Shown one piece after another: positions 41,596 to 48,594 of a stretch of DNA of 64,000 bases. Every line of letters starts with the position of its first letter. Within the stretch, counting starts at the first letter, position 1. The stretch is taken from the IMG/VR virus record IMGVR_UViG_3300020156_000448, positions 61,054 through 125,053 of that record. One strand, written 5' to 3'. The notes beneath the pieces were generated by a model. It had not been told where the DNA came from. It saw only the letters and a list, made by a program, of their open reading frames with translations, and searched no databases. This DNA is from a virus. A program made the position numbers and the translations under genes.

Positions 41596-42759
41596 TTATT
41601 GGTAGCATCGACAATGTTTGTAGATAAAATCACTTAGCATGCTATTAAATGAATCTTTATCTTCAGAAGGACTATGGCTAAAATAAACCAAAGCCTCGTG
41701 TTTCCCAATTTTGTGTGGTCTATTTCTCCCGACAAAGCTGGCACAATCTATGTTTTCATTTTCGATGAAGTATTTAATGGTCTGTGATCCAATTAGCATA
41801 ATTGCATCAGGTTTTAGAATTTCAATCCGCTTATTAAGCCATTTGTTTTTACAAAGAATAGCCTCTTTGAATGGATTATTTTGATTGGAATAACAATTAA
41901 ATATATAATCTATCCAAACATTTTCTTTTTCAATGCCTGACTTGGAAAGATAGTCAATTAACTCTTCCCTGCCTTTGCCTCCCATCCCCAAAGCATCTTC
42001 TTCTGAGAGCGGAGAATCAAGCACAAACATAACATTAGATACATGGCTACCAAAGCCCGTTACTACACTCTTGCATCCGTAACGAAGACTACAATCGGTA
42101 CATGTTTTATTATCTAATCGAAGCTCTTCTATAGTCTTTTTTTTCTCATCCAAAGCTGATTCCAGAGTCTTGATGCTGGGCAATATTTCATTTTTAATTC
42201 TAGAAAGTTGCCTTTGATCCTGATCTACAATCGCTTGATCTAATACTTGATATATACGCCCTATCATGGCATCGATCTTAGGGGAGTTAAATTTTCTAGA
42301 AATTCTTTTTCCCTCAACCGAAACTAGATAATTAATATTGTTAGCATCAGGTTCACTATAGTCGTTAAGACACAAGGTTCTCAAAAAATCTTCGTATGCC
42401 ATTTCTGACAAAGAGACATTTGAAATGTCGTTTTTTAATCCTAATTTTGCTGCAAAAAAACCTACAGCTTGACCCCACGTGCTAAAGCCTTTATACTCTT
42501 TGGCAAATGCAATTACATCCCCGCCTCTATGACACTGACCAAAACAATACCAAGATTGGTCATATGTATAAACACGAAAACTAGGAGTGTTTTCTTTATG
42601 AAGCGGACAGCAGCAAGAGAGCATTTCTGCTCCAGACTTATATCCCGCACTAGATAAATGAACACCTTCTTGTTGAAGAAAGTCTACAAGCGAAACGCGC
42701 TTGCGGATTTCGTCCGCAAGCCGTTTCGCCTCTATGTAGTGAAGTTTATTTTCCTGCAT
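41596..42759 (-). CDS. CHC2 primase zinc finger fused to UDG family 4-like domain
   Basis: 387 residues. Residues 10-105 are the DnaG zinc-binding domain: IRKRVSLVDFLQQEGVHL, then C51-P-L-H54 with KENTPSF, C72 and C76 in YCFGQCHRGGDVIAF. A 100-residue helical linker follows. Residues 215-385 resemble family 4 (Fe-S) uracil-DNA glycosylases: C220/C223 (CTDC), motif A MFVLDSPLSEEDALG, C289 (IFNCYSNQNNP), C303 (AILCKNKWL), DAIMLIGSQTIKYFI, and H362 in FSHSPSED. The four cysteines occur where family 4 Fe-S ligands lie. Primase TOPRIM is the separate gene 31496-32311. Overlaps dnaB by 14 bases. Codons 11-23 form a 17-bp bulged hairpin. Confidence 0.82.
   Translation of the reverse strand: MQENKLHYIEAKRLADEIRKRVSLVDFLQQEGVHLSSAGYKSGAEMLSCCCPLHKENTPSFRVYTYDQSWYCFGQCHRGGDVIAFAKEYKGFSTWGQAVGFFAAKLGLKNDISNVSLSEMAYEDFLRTLCLNDYSEPDANNINYLVSVEGKRISRKFNSPKIDAMIGRIYQVLDQAIVDQDQRQLSRIKNEILPSIKTLESALDEKKKTIEELRLDNKTCTDCSLRYGCKSVVTGFGSHVSNVMFVLDSPLSEEDALGMGGKGREELIDYLSKSGIEKENVWIDYIFNCYSNQNNPFKEAILCKNKWLNKRIEILKPDAIMLIGSQTIKYFIENENIDCASFVGRNRPHKIGKHEALVYFSHSPSEDKDSFNSMLSDFIYKHCRCYQ
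42690..42729. repeat. 17-bp hairpin with single bulge in the primase-finger/UDG gene
   Basis: Arms 42690-42707 and 42713-42729 pair over 8+9 bp with one unpaired C at 42698 and a five-base loop; codons 11-23. Confidence 0.9.
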
Positions 42760-44395
42760 TTATTGAGCCATCTAAATTAATGAGAGCATCTAAGTTTAAA
42801 GAGTTTACGTTATTCTGAGCAATATCGGAATAAATTCCTTCTCTGTCAGCCGCCAAGACAGGAACTTCCGCCTCACCGCCTATACGGGCAGCGCCTCTTC
42901 CAGCGTTCCACGGAACCATAATTGTATCTCCATTGTTTTGCCGCACTGGAGAACCCTGCATATTTGCAGCTTCGTCAGCAATGCCGCCAATGGGAGCAAA
43001 TCCAACAGTATTTTGTGGGTCTTCAAACTTACACAAGTCTCCAAGGAATATTAAATCAACTCTCCAGTCCTTAGAACCGTTTCTCTGTTTTACCAATCCA
43101 ATAGTAACACTGTTTGAATCATCTGGGTTAATCTTAATCGTGATAACCGCATCAGCATCCTGACCTGGCTGGTTAGAGCCTTCGAGGTTTTCTAGTCCCA
43201 ATTCAGTTTCCTTTTTGTTTCTAACCCATCTTACAGAGTTTCTATTAGCCTGAGCCAATAGAATAGCAGCATGATCCCAGCGCTTTGCCAAATCACGGAT
43301 TTCCTTAGCAATATCTCCTAGGTCCGTGCTTCTATTATCTCTTCTAACGTTTGGGGGTTTAATAAGCCCAAGGTGATCCCAAATAATAATATCTGGTGGG
43401 TCATTCTTGTAGTGCTTCTCTAGCTTGGCTTCGATTTGAGATACTGTAAATTTACCTGCCTGAACTTCGATGACTCTAAAGTAAGAACCATCTCCACCAT
43501 CTTTTTTTCTAGACTTTAAGCGGTTTCTCCACTCATCGATCTTAGCAATATCTACATCTTTTAATTCGCCGTTAATCCATGCGTTATGCGAAATACCGCA
43601 TTCAGCAGAAGCGATCTTGCGCATAAAATCTTCACGGGATTCTTCGCATGAGATCACCAATATTTTGGCTTTATACTGAAGCTGAATTTTCCTAGCTACA
43701 CATCTAGCAAATGAGGTTTTACCAGAAGAAGACATACCCATAATGATGGACATTTTCTTCTTTTCAAAACCATTAAACTTCTTATCAATGATGCCATATC
43801 CAGTTTTGTATCCTGTATACATGTCTGGATTTTCTTTTCTGCGTACAGCATCATCAAATATTAAATCCACACCATCGTCTTCAAGATCAGACATCTTGTA
43901 AGACTCTTCTTCTGCGTATACTTCTTCAATTCTATGGAGCTTATGAAGAAGAGATGTGTAGGCATCCTTAATATCAGCGCCTTTAATATCTTCATTGTAT
44001 TTTCTATAAGCTTCAAGAATACTATACCCAGCCACAGTATGTTGCCACTGCTCGAACTTAACTGGAAAATCATCTTCTTGATATTCATAAGAAAGAAGAT
44101 TATCATAGAATTCTTCGTATGGAGCTATTAAGGGATTATTAATTCCTTGAAGTCTGAATGAAGTTATGATGCGCTCAATAAATTGAGCTTTTGTAATAAC
44201 AGCATCATGCTTCTCAAAGCACTCTACAACTCTTCTGAAAAAAAGTTGACAGTCTTCATTGAGAAACCAGTTTGGGTCTACTCCACGGTCTAGCGTGTAG
44301 CGAATATATTTTTTATCTTTAATCAAAAATGAGAGAATAACTAATTCTAACTCATTCTCAACTACTGATATTTGATCTAATTGTCCTATTGACAT
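42746..44395 (-). CDS. dnaB: replicative DNA helicase DnaB
   Basis: 549 residues. The N-terminal helical domain (1-150) precedes the RecA-like motor: Walker A GMSSSGKTSFAR (220-231), VISCEESREDFMRKIASAE, Walker B DIIIWDHLGL, AILLAQANR and ENLEGSNQPGQDADAVI, the motifs H1-H4 of DnaB. It unwinds DNA ahead of the fork. The loader-like gene lies immediately downstream in coordinates, i.e. upstream in transcription (44411-45193), and the zinc-finger/UDG primase subunit overlaps its end. AGGAGC precedes the ATG. Confidence 0.92.
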   Translation of the reverse strand: MSIGQLDQISVVENELELVILSFLIKDKKYIRYTLDRGVDPNWFLNEDCQLFFRRVVECFEKHDAVITKAQFIERIITSFRLQGINNPLIAPYEEFYDNLLSYEYQEDDFPVKFEQWQHTVAGYSILEAYRKYNEDIKGADIKDAYTSLLHKLHRIEEVYAEEESYKMSDLEDDGVDLIFDDAVRRKENPDMYTGYKTGYGIIDKKFNGFEKKKMSIIMGMSSSGKTSFARCVARKIQLQYKAKILVISCEESREDFMRKIASAECGISHNAWINGELKDVDIAKIDEWRNRLKSRKKDGGDGSYFRVIEVQAGKFTVSQIEAKLEKHYKNDPPDIIIWDHLGLIKPPNVRRDNRSTDLGDIAKEIRDLAKRWDHAAILLAQANRNSVRWVRNKKETELGLENLEGSNQPGQDADAVITIKINPDDSNSVTIGLVKQRNGSKDWRVDLIFLGDLCKFEDPQNTVGFAPIGGIADEAANMQGSPVRQNNGDTIMVPWNAGRGAARIGGEAEVPVLAADREGIYSDIAQNNVNSLNLDALINLDGSINAGK

Positions 44396-44410
44396 TAATT
44401 GCTCCTAATT

Positions 44411-45193
44411 TTATGAGAGATAACGGTATTCTTGCTGGAAGACTTGTAATAAAAAGTCTAATTCAGCCGCCGTGTAATTGGGCTTATCGTTTCTCTTCTG
44501 CTTTAGGAACGCGACGAGAGCATCGATATTATAAGTAATATCTGCTCTATTATCCTGCTCGTGAATAATCTCACAGGAAATTATAAACTCATCGAAATAA
44601 CTAATTAAAGATTCAGAATACTGGGTAGATAAAACCCTTGGGTCTACGTAGGCAGAAAATATCGTTGGCTTATTTTCTTTTCTTCTCTCTAAAACCACAT
44701 CCGCAAACCCATTGCAGACTTTGCTTGTTCTTAAGCATTTTGGAGAAACGCTATCAAGCATAAGAAAATCTACATTATGGTAGCGCTCTCTTACTTCAGC
44801 GTCACCATCCCAATCTAAATTCTCACAAAAAGTTGGAAAGCTTTCAAACATAGCTGTGTAACCGTATTCGATAGCTGCCCTCAGAATCAAAGTTCCAAGA
44901 AGACTCATTCCAAGCTTTTGGTTAGGCAGACCGTAAAGATATATGCCTTTGCCGCTCTCTCTATTTTTATGTATATTCAAAATATATTGGCGCGTCGTTT
45001 GAAGCGCGTTTTCTTTAGAAGGATTAACTTTGCCTCGAAGTGTGGCAACGTTATAGAATTTTGTTCCTTCTTTTCCCGTGAGGGAATAATCTAAAAATTC
45101 TGGCGGAATACCAGAACTTTTAATTTTGTTTTTGACATTTTCGTGATATACCTTTTGCAGATACTCTTTATAATTGTCGTCCAAGTTTTCCAT
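44411..45193 (-). CDS. DnaC-like helicase loader with degenerate P-loop
   Basis: 260 residues arranged like DnaC/DnaI loaders: N-terminal helical part, the strand IYLYGLPNQKLGMSLLG where Walker A should be, then AIEYGYTAMFES, FLMLDSVSPK for Walker B, and SYFDEFIISCEI near the end. The Walker A lysine is replaced (position of GK[ST] reads GMS) and the second Walker B acid is Ser. It therefore probably loads DnaB without ATP hydrolysis or by binding only. Position directly before dnaB supports this. AGGAG precedes the ATG. Confidence 0.65.
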   Translation of the reverse strand: MENLDDNYKEYLQKVYHENVKNKIKSSGIPPEFLDYSLTGKEGTKFYNVATLRGKVNPSKENALQTTRQYILNIHKNRESGKGIYLYGLPNQKLGMSLLGTLILRAAIEYGYTAMFESFPTFCENLDWDGDAEVRERYHNVDFLMLDSVSPKCLRTSKVCNGFADVVLERRKENKPTIFSAYVDPRVLSTQYSESLISYFDEFIISCEIIHEQDNRADITYNIDALVAFLKQKRNDKPNYTAAELDFLLQVFQQEYRYLS

Positions 45194-45205
45194 ATTGGAA
45201 ACTCC

Positions 45206-46162
45206 TTAAAATTCTTTCTTTTTGGACTTAAACACTTTTAAGCAATTGGCGTAATTTCTTTTAACTGTAGCCGTATCTCTCCACCATGGCTGTTCAGTAT
45301 ACTTAAAGAATTCAATCGCCTTTCTAAGGGCAGATTCACGCCAATTAATAGCCTTCCATGGGTATGGCTCCCACGCTATGGATGATTTAATGATTCTTTC
45401 AAATCTAGGTGCAGCAGAAACAGGGCTGCGTGAGGTATCTTCTCTGATAACTACGTCCACCTTGTTTAAAATAAGTCTAGAGATAGAATCAATCTCCATG
45501 CCTTCTTGAACTTCCAAGTAATATGCTACCATTGGAATTCCAAACTGCATGAGCAGTCTTACATTAAAATCAACAACTTGCTTATCATCATTTCTTTCCA
45601 TGTAATTACGGAAGGCAATGCGTAAGTCTTTTGGGTCAATGACCAGATCGCGGCTTGGAATTCTGCTTGTCGAATCAGCAATCTTCTTTACCGAGATCAC
45701 ATTCATATAATACTCTTTTAAATCTTCTTTTAGAGAAGAAGACAAATAAATCTGTCCTGTTGATTTAGCCCAAGGCATTCTTGTTTTTGCAGCCCAGTCA
45801 ATAAAATCAACAATTTCAGAATTAGACATTTCTAATTCTTGTCTGCCACAAGTTAAAATAGCTCCAAATGCTTGATTATCAAGTCTAATTTTACCTGGGT
45901 ACATATGCCCATATACTTTTCTAAACATGCGAGCAAAGTGACATCTGTAGTGAAGTGCATTCCAAGCATCTACAGGAAGACTCATATCAAGAGTAGCATC
46001 TCCACCACTTGCCCATACCTGCTGCTGCACTTCAGAAATCTTAGGAGGAGCTTCAGTATGCTTTTCATTACCATCGCTACTAGCAACAGGTTTAGGTGTT
46101 ATAGATATCTGCATTGCCACTTGAAAAGGATCAAAGGGTTTTTGATCAGTAGTTGCACTCAT
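45206..46162 (-). CDS. hypothetical replication-associated protein (318 aa)
   Basis: First gene of the leftward operon, just before the DnaC-like and DnaB genes, so probably expressed early with replication functions. A polar N-terminus (1-55) precedes a helical domain with ARMFRKVYGHMYPGKIRLD and later SALRKAIEFFKYTEQPWWRD. Its size and helical content would suit an initiator or loader partner of the DnaD/phage O type, but no motif proves it. CGGAGAAATG lies at the start. Confidence 0.5.
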   Translation of the reverse strand: MSATTDQKPFDPFQVAMQISITPKPVASSDGNEKHTEAPPKISEVQQQVWASGGDATLDMSLPVDAWNALHYRCHFARMFRKVYGHMYPGKIRLDNQAFGAILTCGRQELEMSNSEIVDFIDWAAKTRMPWAKSTGQIYLSSSLKEDLKEYYMNVISVKKIADSTSRIPSRDLVIDPKDLRIAFRNYMERNDDKQVVDFNVRLLMQFGIPMVAYYLEVQEGMEIDSISRLILNKVDVVIREDTSRSPVSAAPRFERIIKSSIAWEPYPWKAINWRESALRKAIEFFKYTEQPWWRDTATVKRNYANCLKVFKSKKKEF

Positions 46163-46274
46163 TCATTTCTCCGTTATATCAAGACGTTATAGTTATGTTT
46201 TCTTAGCTGCTAAGATTTAAGCCTCTAAAGAAAATTTTTGATTTTTCAATCACTTTGATTTTACTCAACTTGAA

Positions 46275-46314
46275 TGATAATAAAAGGGGAAAGAAGGTTT
46301 AAAACTTCTCTCCC
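46275..46314 (-). terminator. intrinsic terminator-like hairpin, minus strand
   Basis: A 10-bp stem (GGGAGAGAAG with CTTCTTTCCC, one G-U) then CTTTTATTAT on the minus strand. It lies upstream of the leftward operon, so it would end a transcript made inside the intergenic region rather than a known gene. Confidence 0.55.
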
Positions 46315-46802
46315 TCTTTGTTTATGGGGGGGTTTCATACAGCTTAATAATAAGGCATTGATTTACGGCTTTGTAGCAATTCTGTGCGATACAGCAAATC
46401 AACTCACTTGTTAGGTCAGCTATTTCGTATACTTGGATTTGTTAGCATTTATTCAATATCACGTATACATCATTTTTCTTTATATTGTTTGTTTTGAAGA
46501 ATGATTTTAAAACTTGTGTATAAAAATTTGAACTTGTTTTGAAGACCTGTTTGAAGAGTGATCAATCTAAGTTCGAAGCGTTTCAGAAAATTCCTCGTTC
46601 CCTTCGCTCCGCTCAGTCACTTCGGGCGTGACCATCTTTCGCTTCGCTCAAGTGGTCCTTTAACTCGCTGCGACTGCGCTACGCTTGTCTTTGCTCGTCG
46701 TACTGCCTTGTAAGGCTTTTACACCCCCTTCCCCCCTTGTTAGGGGGCTTATTAATTCGAAAGATTTTATGTTGTTACTTTTTCGTTTATATTATAATAT
46801 AT

Positions 46803-46825
46803 ATAAAAAGACGCTGAGCAGCGTC
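46803..46825 (-). terminator. intrinsic terminator-like hairpin, minus strand
   Basis: GACGCT, loop GCTC, AGCGTC followed by TTTTTATAT on the minus strand. It would stop leftward transcription entering the intergenic region from the rightward gene's promoter zone. Confidence 0.6.
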
Positions 46826-46922
46826 CAATTCAAAACGAACACTGCACAGTGTAGAAACTAATGTTTGAAACTCTGTTGTCTAGAAAATCAAAATGTTTTA
46901 ATTGGATTCCTTTAATAGCATT

Positions 46923-46943
46923 TTATACACAGGCTGTGAATAA
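46923..46943. promoter_or_regulatory. inverted pair of DnaA-box-like sequences
   Basis: TTATACACA and, after three bases, TGTGAATAA (TTATTCACA on the other strand). Both fit TTWTNCACA, face each other and form an imperfect palindrome. A third such word is at 46515-46523. Confidence 0.45.
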
Positions 46944-46968
46944 ACAATTAACTCAAGTGATAAGGGAG

Positions 46969-46993
46969 ATATACACATGCGAAAGGTGTATAT
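46969..46993 (+). promoter_or_regulatory. ATATACAC/GTGTATAT inverted repeat before the metallophosphoesterase
   Basis: An 8-bp inverted repeat with nine-base spacer, 27 bases before the start at 47020. It could be an operator or a promoter element for the rightward unit. A short frame of seven codons with AAGGGAG upstream starts inside it. Confidence 0.4.
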
Positions 46994-47019
46994 AAATTAA
47001 TACTGGCTCAGGAGAGCAT

Positions 47020-48354
47020 ATGAGCACTAAAGAATGGAGACTTGACGAAGTTGAGTCTTTGATTGAATTAAAAAGCCGTGAACTCAGCGATAGTGATATT
47101 TCTGCTATCCTGAATCGCTCCAGAGATTCCATCCGAAAGAAGTGGAAGAGAGTTAAAGAAAATCCTCCTGTTGCGTTTGATAATAGTGTTGTAGTGGATT
47201 TTAAAACAGAAGAAGAAACCGTAAATCCGCATGAATATCTAGCCTCTAAGATTAAGTCGTTAAAAAGTGACCTTGTTCGCAAAGATGATCTAAAGACTTT
47301 TAGTGATTTGCTAAAGAGCAAGGCTTCCTATGAAATCCTTGGCGATAAGCTAGTTACTGCCGTTGAATCGTTGCCGCCTGTATCTCCACGTAAGCTAACC
47401 GTTCCTAAACCGACCACGAGTAGTTCTGAAGAAGTAGCAGTTCTCGTAATTTCCGATTGGCATGTAGGTCTGCTTGTAGACCCTGATGAGAATTATAATC
47501 TCGGCAATTTTAATATAGACATCTTTAGACAGCGTTGCAAAGAGATGACTCAGAGAGTCATAGATATTATTACTTTGCATCGTAAAATGTATCCAGTAAC
47601 AAAGCTAGTAATATTCTGCCTTGGAGATTTGGTTCAAGGTATGAATCGTGTAGGAAAATGGACTCCTGTTCATATGGAGCAGGACATCTTAACTCAGGTA
47701 TTCTCCTGTTTGGAAGAGCTTGAGATTATGATTGCAAAGTTCGTACAGTTCTTTGCGAACGTAGAATTCCATGGTGTAGTTGGAAATCATGGCAGAATGG
47801 CTGAAAAGGGCTTTGAGAAGGATTATGTAAACTGGGACTACCTAGCTTACATTTATCTACAAAAAGGCTTGCAGCATCAAGATAATCTATTATTTAATAT
47901 CGGCAAGAGCTTGATTCAAATCGCTCAGGTTCAGAATACTAAATTCTTACTCACTCATGGTGACGAGTTTAGAGGCGATGCAGGACTTCTTCGCGGAGAA
48001 ATGAGATATAGAGGCTTGATTTCTCAGTTTAAGAATCAAGATGAGGGCTTAAGACTACTTGCTCCATTTATTGAGCGTGTAGAGAAAAGTCCAAACAATA
48101 TGGCTCTTCAAACAGAATTAGTATCTGCTGCTCTTCAGTATGCCAAAGCTTTCGATCACATGGTTGTTGGACACATGCATATTGCTGGAGTAATGCCGAC
48201 AACCGCAGGCAATAAGATTATTCGTAATGGAACCTTAATTGGTGGTGATAACTACTCAATTAGAAATATTCAGAGTGCATCTGTGCCGACGCAGAAGTTA
48301 TTTGGTGTAAACCATAAAAGAATTACATGGCAGTATGACTTGGAACTTGATTAA
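47020..48354 (+). CDS. metallophosphoesterase with N-terminal DNA-binding-like helices
   Basis: 444 residues. Residues 1-45 (EWRLDEVESLIELKSRELSD, then RSRDSIRKKWKRV) look like a Myb/SANT-type helix-turn-helix. The C-terminal domain from about 145 has calcineurin-type metal motifs: ISDWHVG, CLGDLVQG, GVVGNHGR, LLTHGDE and VVGHMHIAG. All metal ligands are present. Such enzymes include nucleases and phosphatases of the Mre11/SbcD superfamily; here a DNA-directed nuclease role is plausible given the helix-turn-helix and the position next to the UvsW-like helicase. First gene of the rightward unit; CAGGAG precedes the ATG. Confidence 0.8.
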   Translation: MSTKEWRLDEVESLIELKSRELSDSDISAILNRSRDSIRKKWKRVKENPPVAFDNSVVVDFKTEEETVNPHEYLASKIKSLKSDLVRKDDLKTFSDLLKSKASYEILGDKLVTAVESLPPVSPRKLTVPKPTTSSSEEVAVLVISDWHVGLLVDPDENYNLGNFNIDIFRQRCKEMTQRVIDIITLHRKMYPVTKLVIFCLGDLVQGMNRVGKWTPVHMEQDILTQVFSCLEELEIMIAKFVQFFANVEFHGVVGNHGRMAEKGFEKDYVNWDYLAYIYLQKGLQHQDNLLFNIGKSLIQIAQVQNTKFLLTHGDEFRGDAGLLRGEMRYRGLISQFKNQDEGLRLLAPFIERVEKSPNNMALQTELVSAALQYAKAFDHMVVGHMHIAGVMPTTAGNKIIRNGTLIGGDNYSIRNIQSASVPTQKLFGVNHKRITWQYDLELD

Positions 48355-48377
48355 TAAAGAATAATGACATATATCGC

Positions 48378-48432
48378 TTGTATACATTTTAGAGGTTATT
48401 TCTCATAGAAACCGTATATGTATTGTATACAT
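48378..48432 (+). promoter_or_regulatory. two TTGTATACAT motifs 45 bases apart
   Basis: Exact copies at 48378-48387 and 48423-48432, upstream of the small Cys-rich gene and helicase. The same 10-mer occurs upstream of thyX (4478-4487) and the nrdJ unit (20709-20718). By base composition fewer than one copy would be expected in the window. Confidence 0.4.
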
Positions 48433-48450
48433 CCTCGGAGGAAAATGAAA

Positions 48451-48594
48451 ATGGCAATGATTAAGCGTAGCGCGATCAAGAAAGAGAACATTCAGGACAT
48501 TAAAGTATCTGACGTTCAAAATGAAAATGTAAAACAAGGTTCTAACTGCTGTGACGGAAGCTGCAAGTGTAATTGTAAAGATAAGAATAGGTAA
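48451..48594 (+). CDS. small cysteine-rich protein (47 aa)
   Basis: Starts at the ATG nine bases after GGAGG (ATGs at 48445 and 48457 are in the same frame). A basic N-terminal helix (MIKRSAIKKENIQDIK) is followed by a cysteine-rich end [15 protein letters not shown] with five cysteines at 33, 34, 38, 40 and 42. It could bind zinc or copper. The gene overlaps the start of the helicase by 44 bases and may drive its translation, because the helicase GTG start has no ribosome site of its own. Two TTGTATACAT motifs precede it. Confidence 0.6.
   Translation: MAMIKRSAIKKENIQDIKVSDVQNENVKQGSNCCDGSCKCNCKDKNR

Larger units (their letters stand above)
46163..47019. other. 857-bp divergent intergenic region, candidate replication origin
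   Basis: The only large gap in the window, between the leftward and rightward transcription units. It contains three words matching the DnaA-box form TTWTNCACA (46515-46523 minus; 46923-46931 plus; 46935-46943 minus), an A+T tract (about 46766-46808), a G+C-rich segment (about 46585-46760) with repeated CTTCGCT and CGCTGCGAC words and small hairpins, and minus-strand terminator-like hairpins at 46282-46314 and 46810-46825. Promoter-like ATATACAC/GTGTATAT arms flank 46969-46993. No convincing protein-coding frame was found. Origin function is inferred from composition, location beside dnaB/dnaC genes and strand switch. Confidence 0.5.

Noticed and set aside
46861-46995. 44-codon plus-strand frame (MFETLLSRKSK...) in the intergenic region
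   Set aside because: No ribosome binding site and it overlaps the DnaA-box-like pair; composition is not gene-like.
46977-47000. Seven-codon leader frame (MRKVYIN) with AAGGGAG upstream
   Set aside because: The spacing is fair but the frame is too short to support as a gene; kept only as a note under the regulatory repeat.
46953-47321. 122-aa open frame on the minus strand across the metallophosphoesterase start
   Set aside because: It is antisense to a well-supported gene with a good ribosome site, and has no ribosome site or motif.
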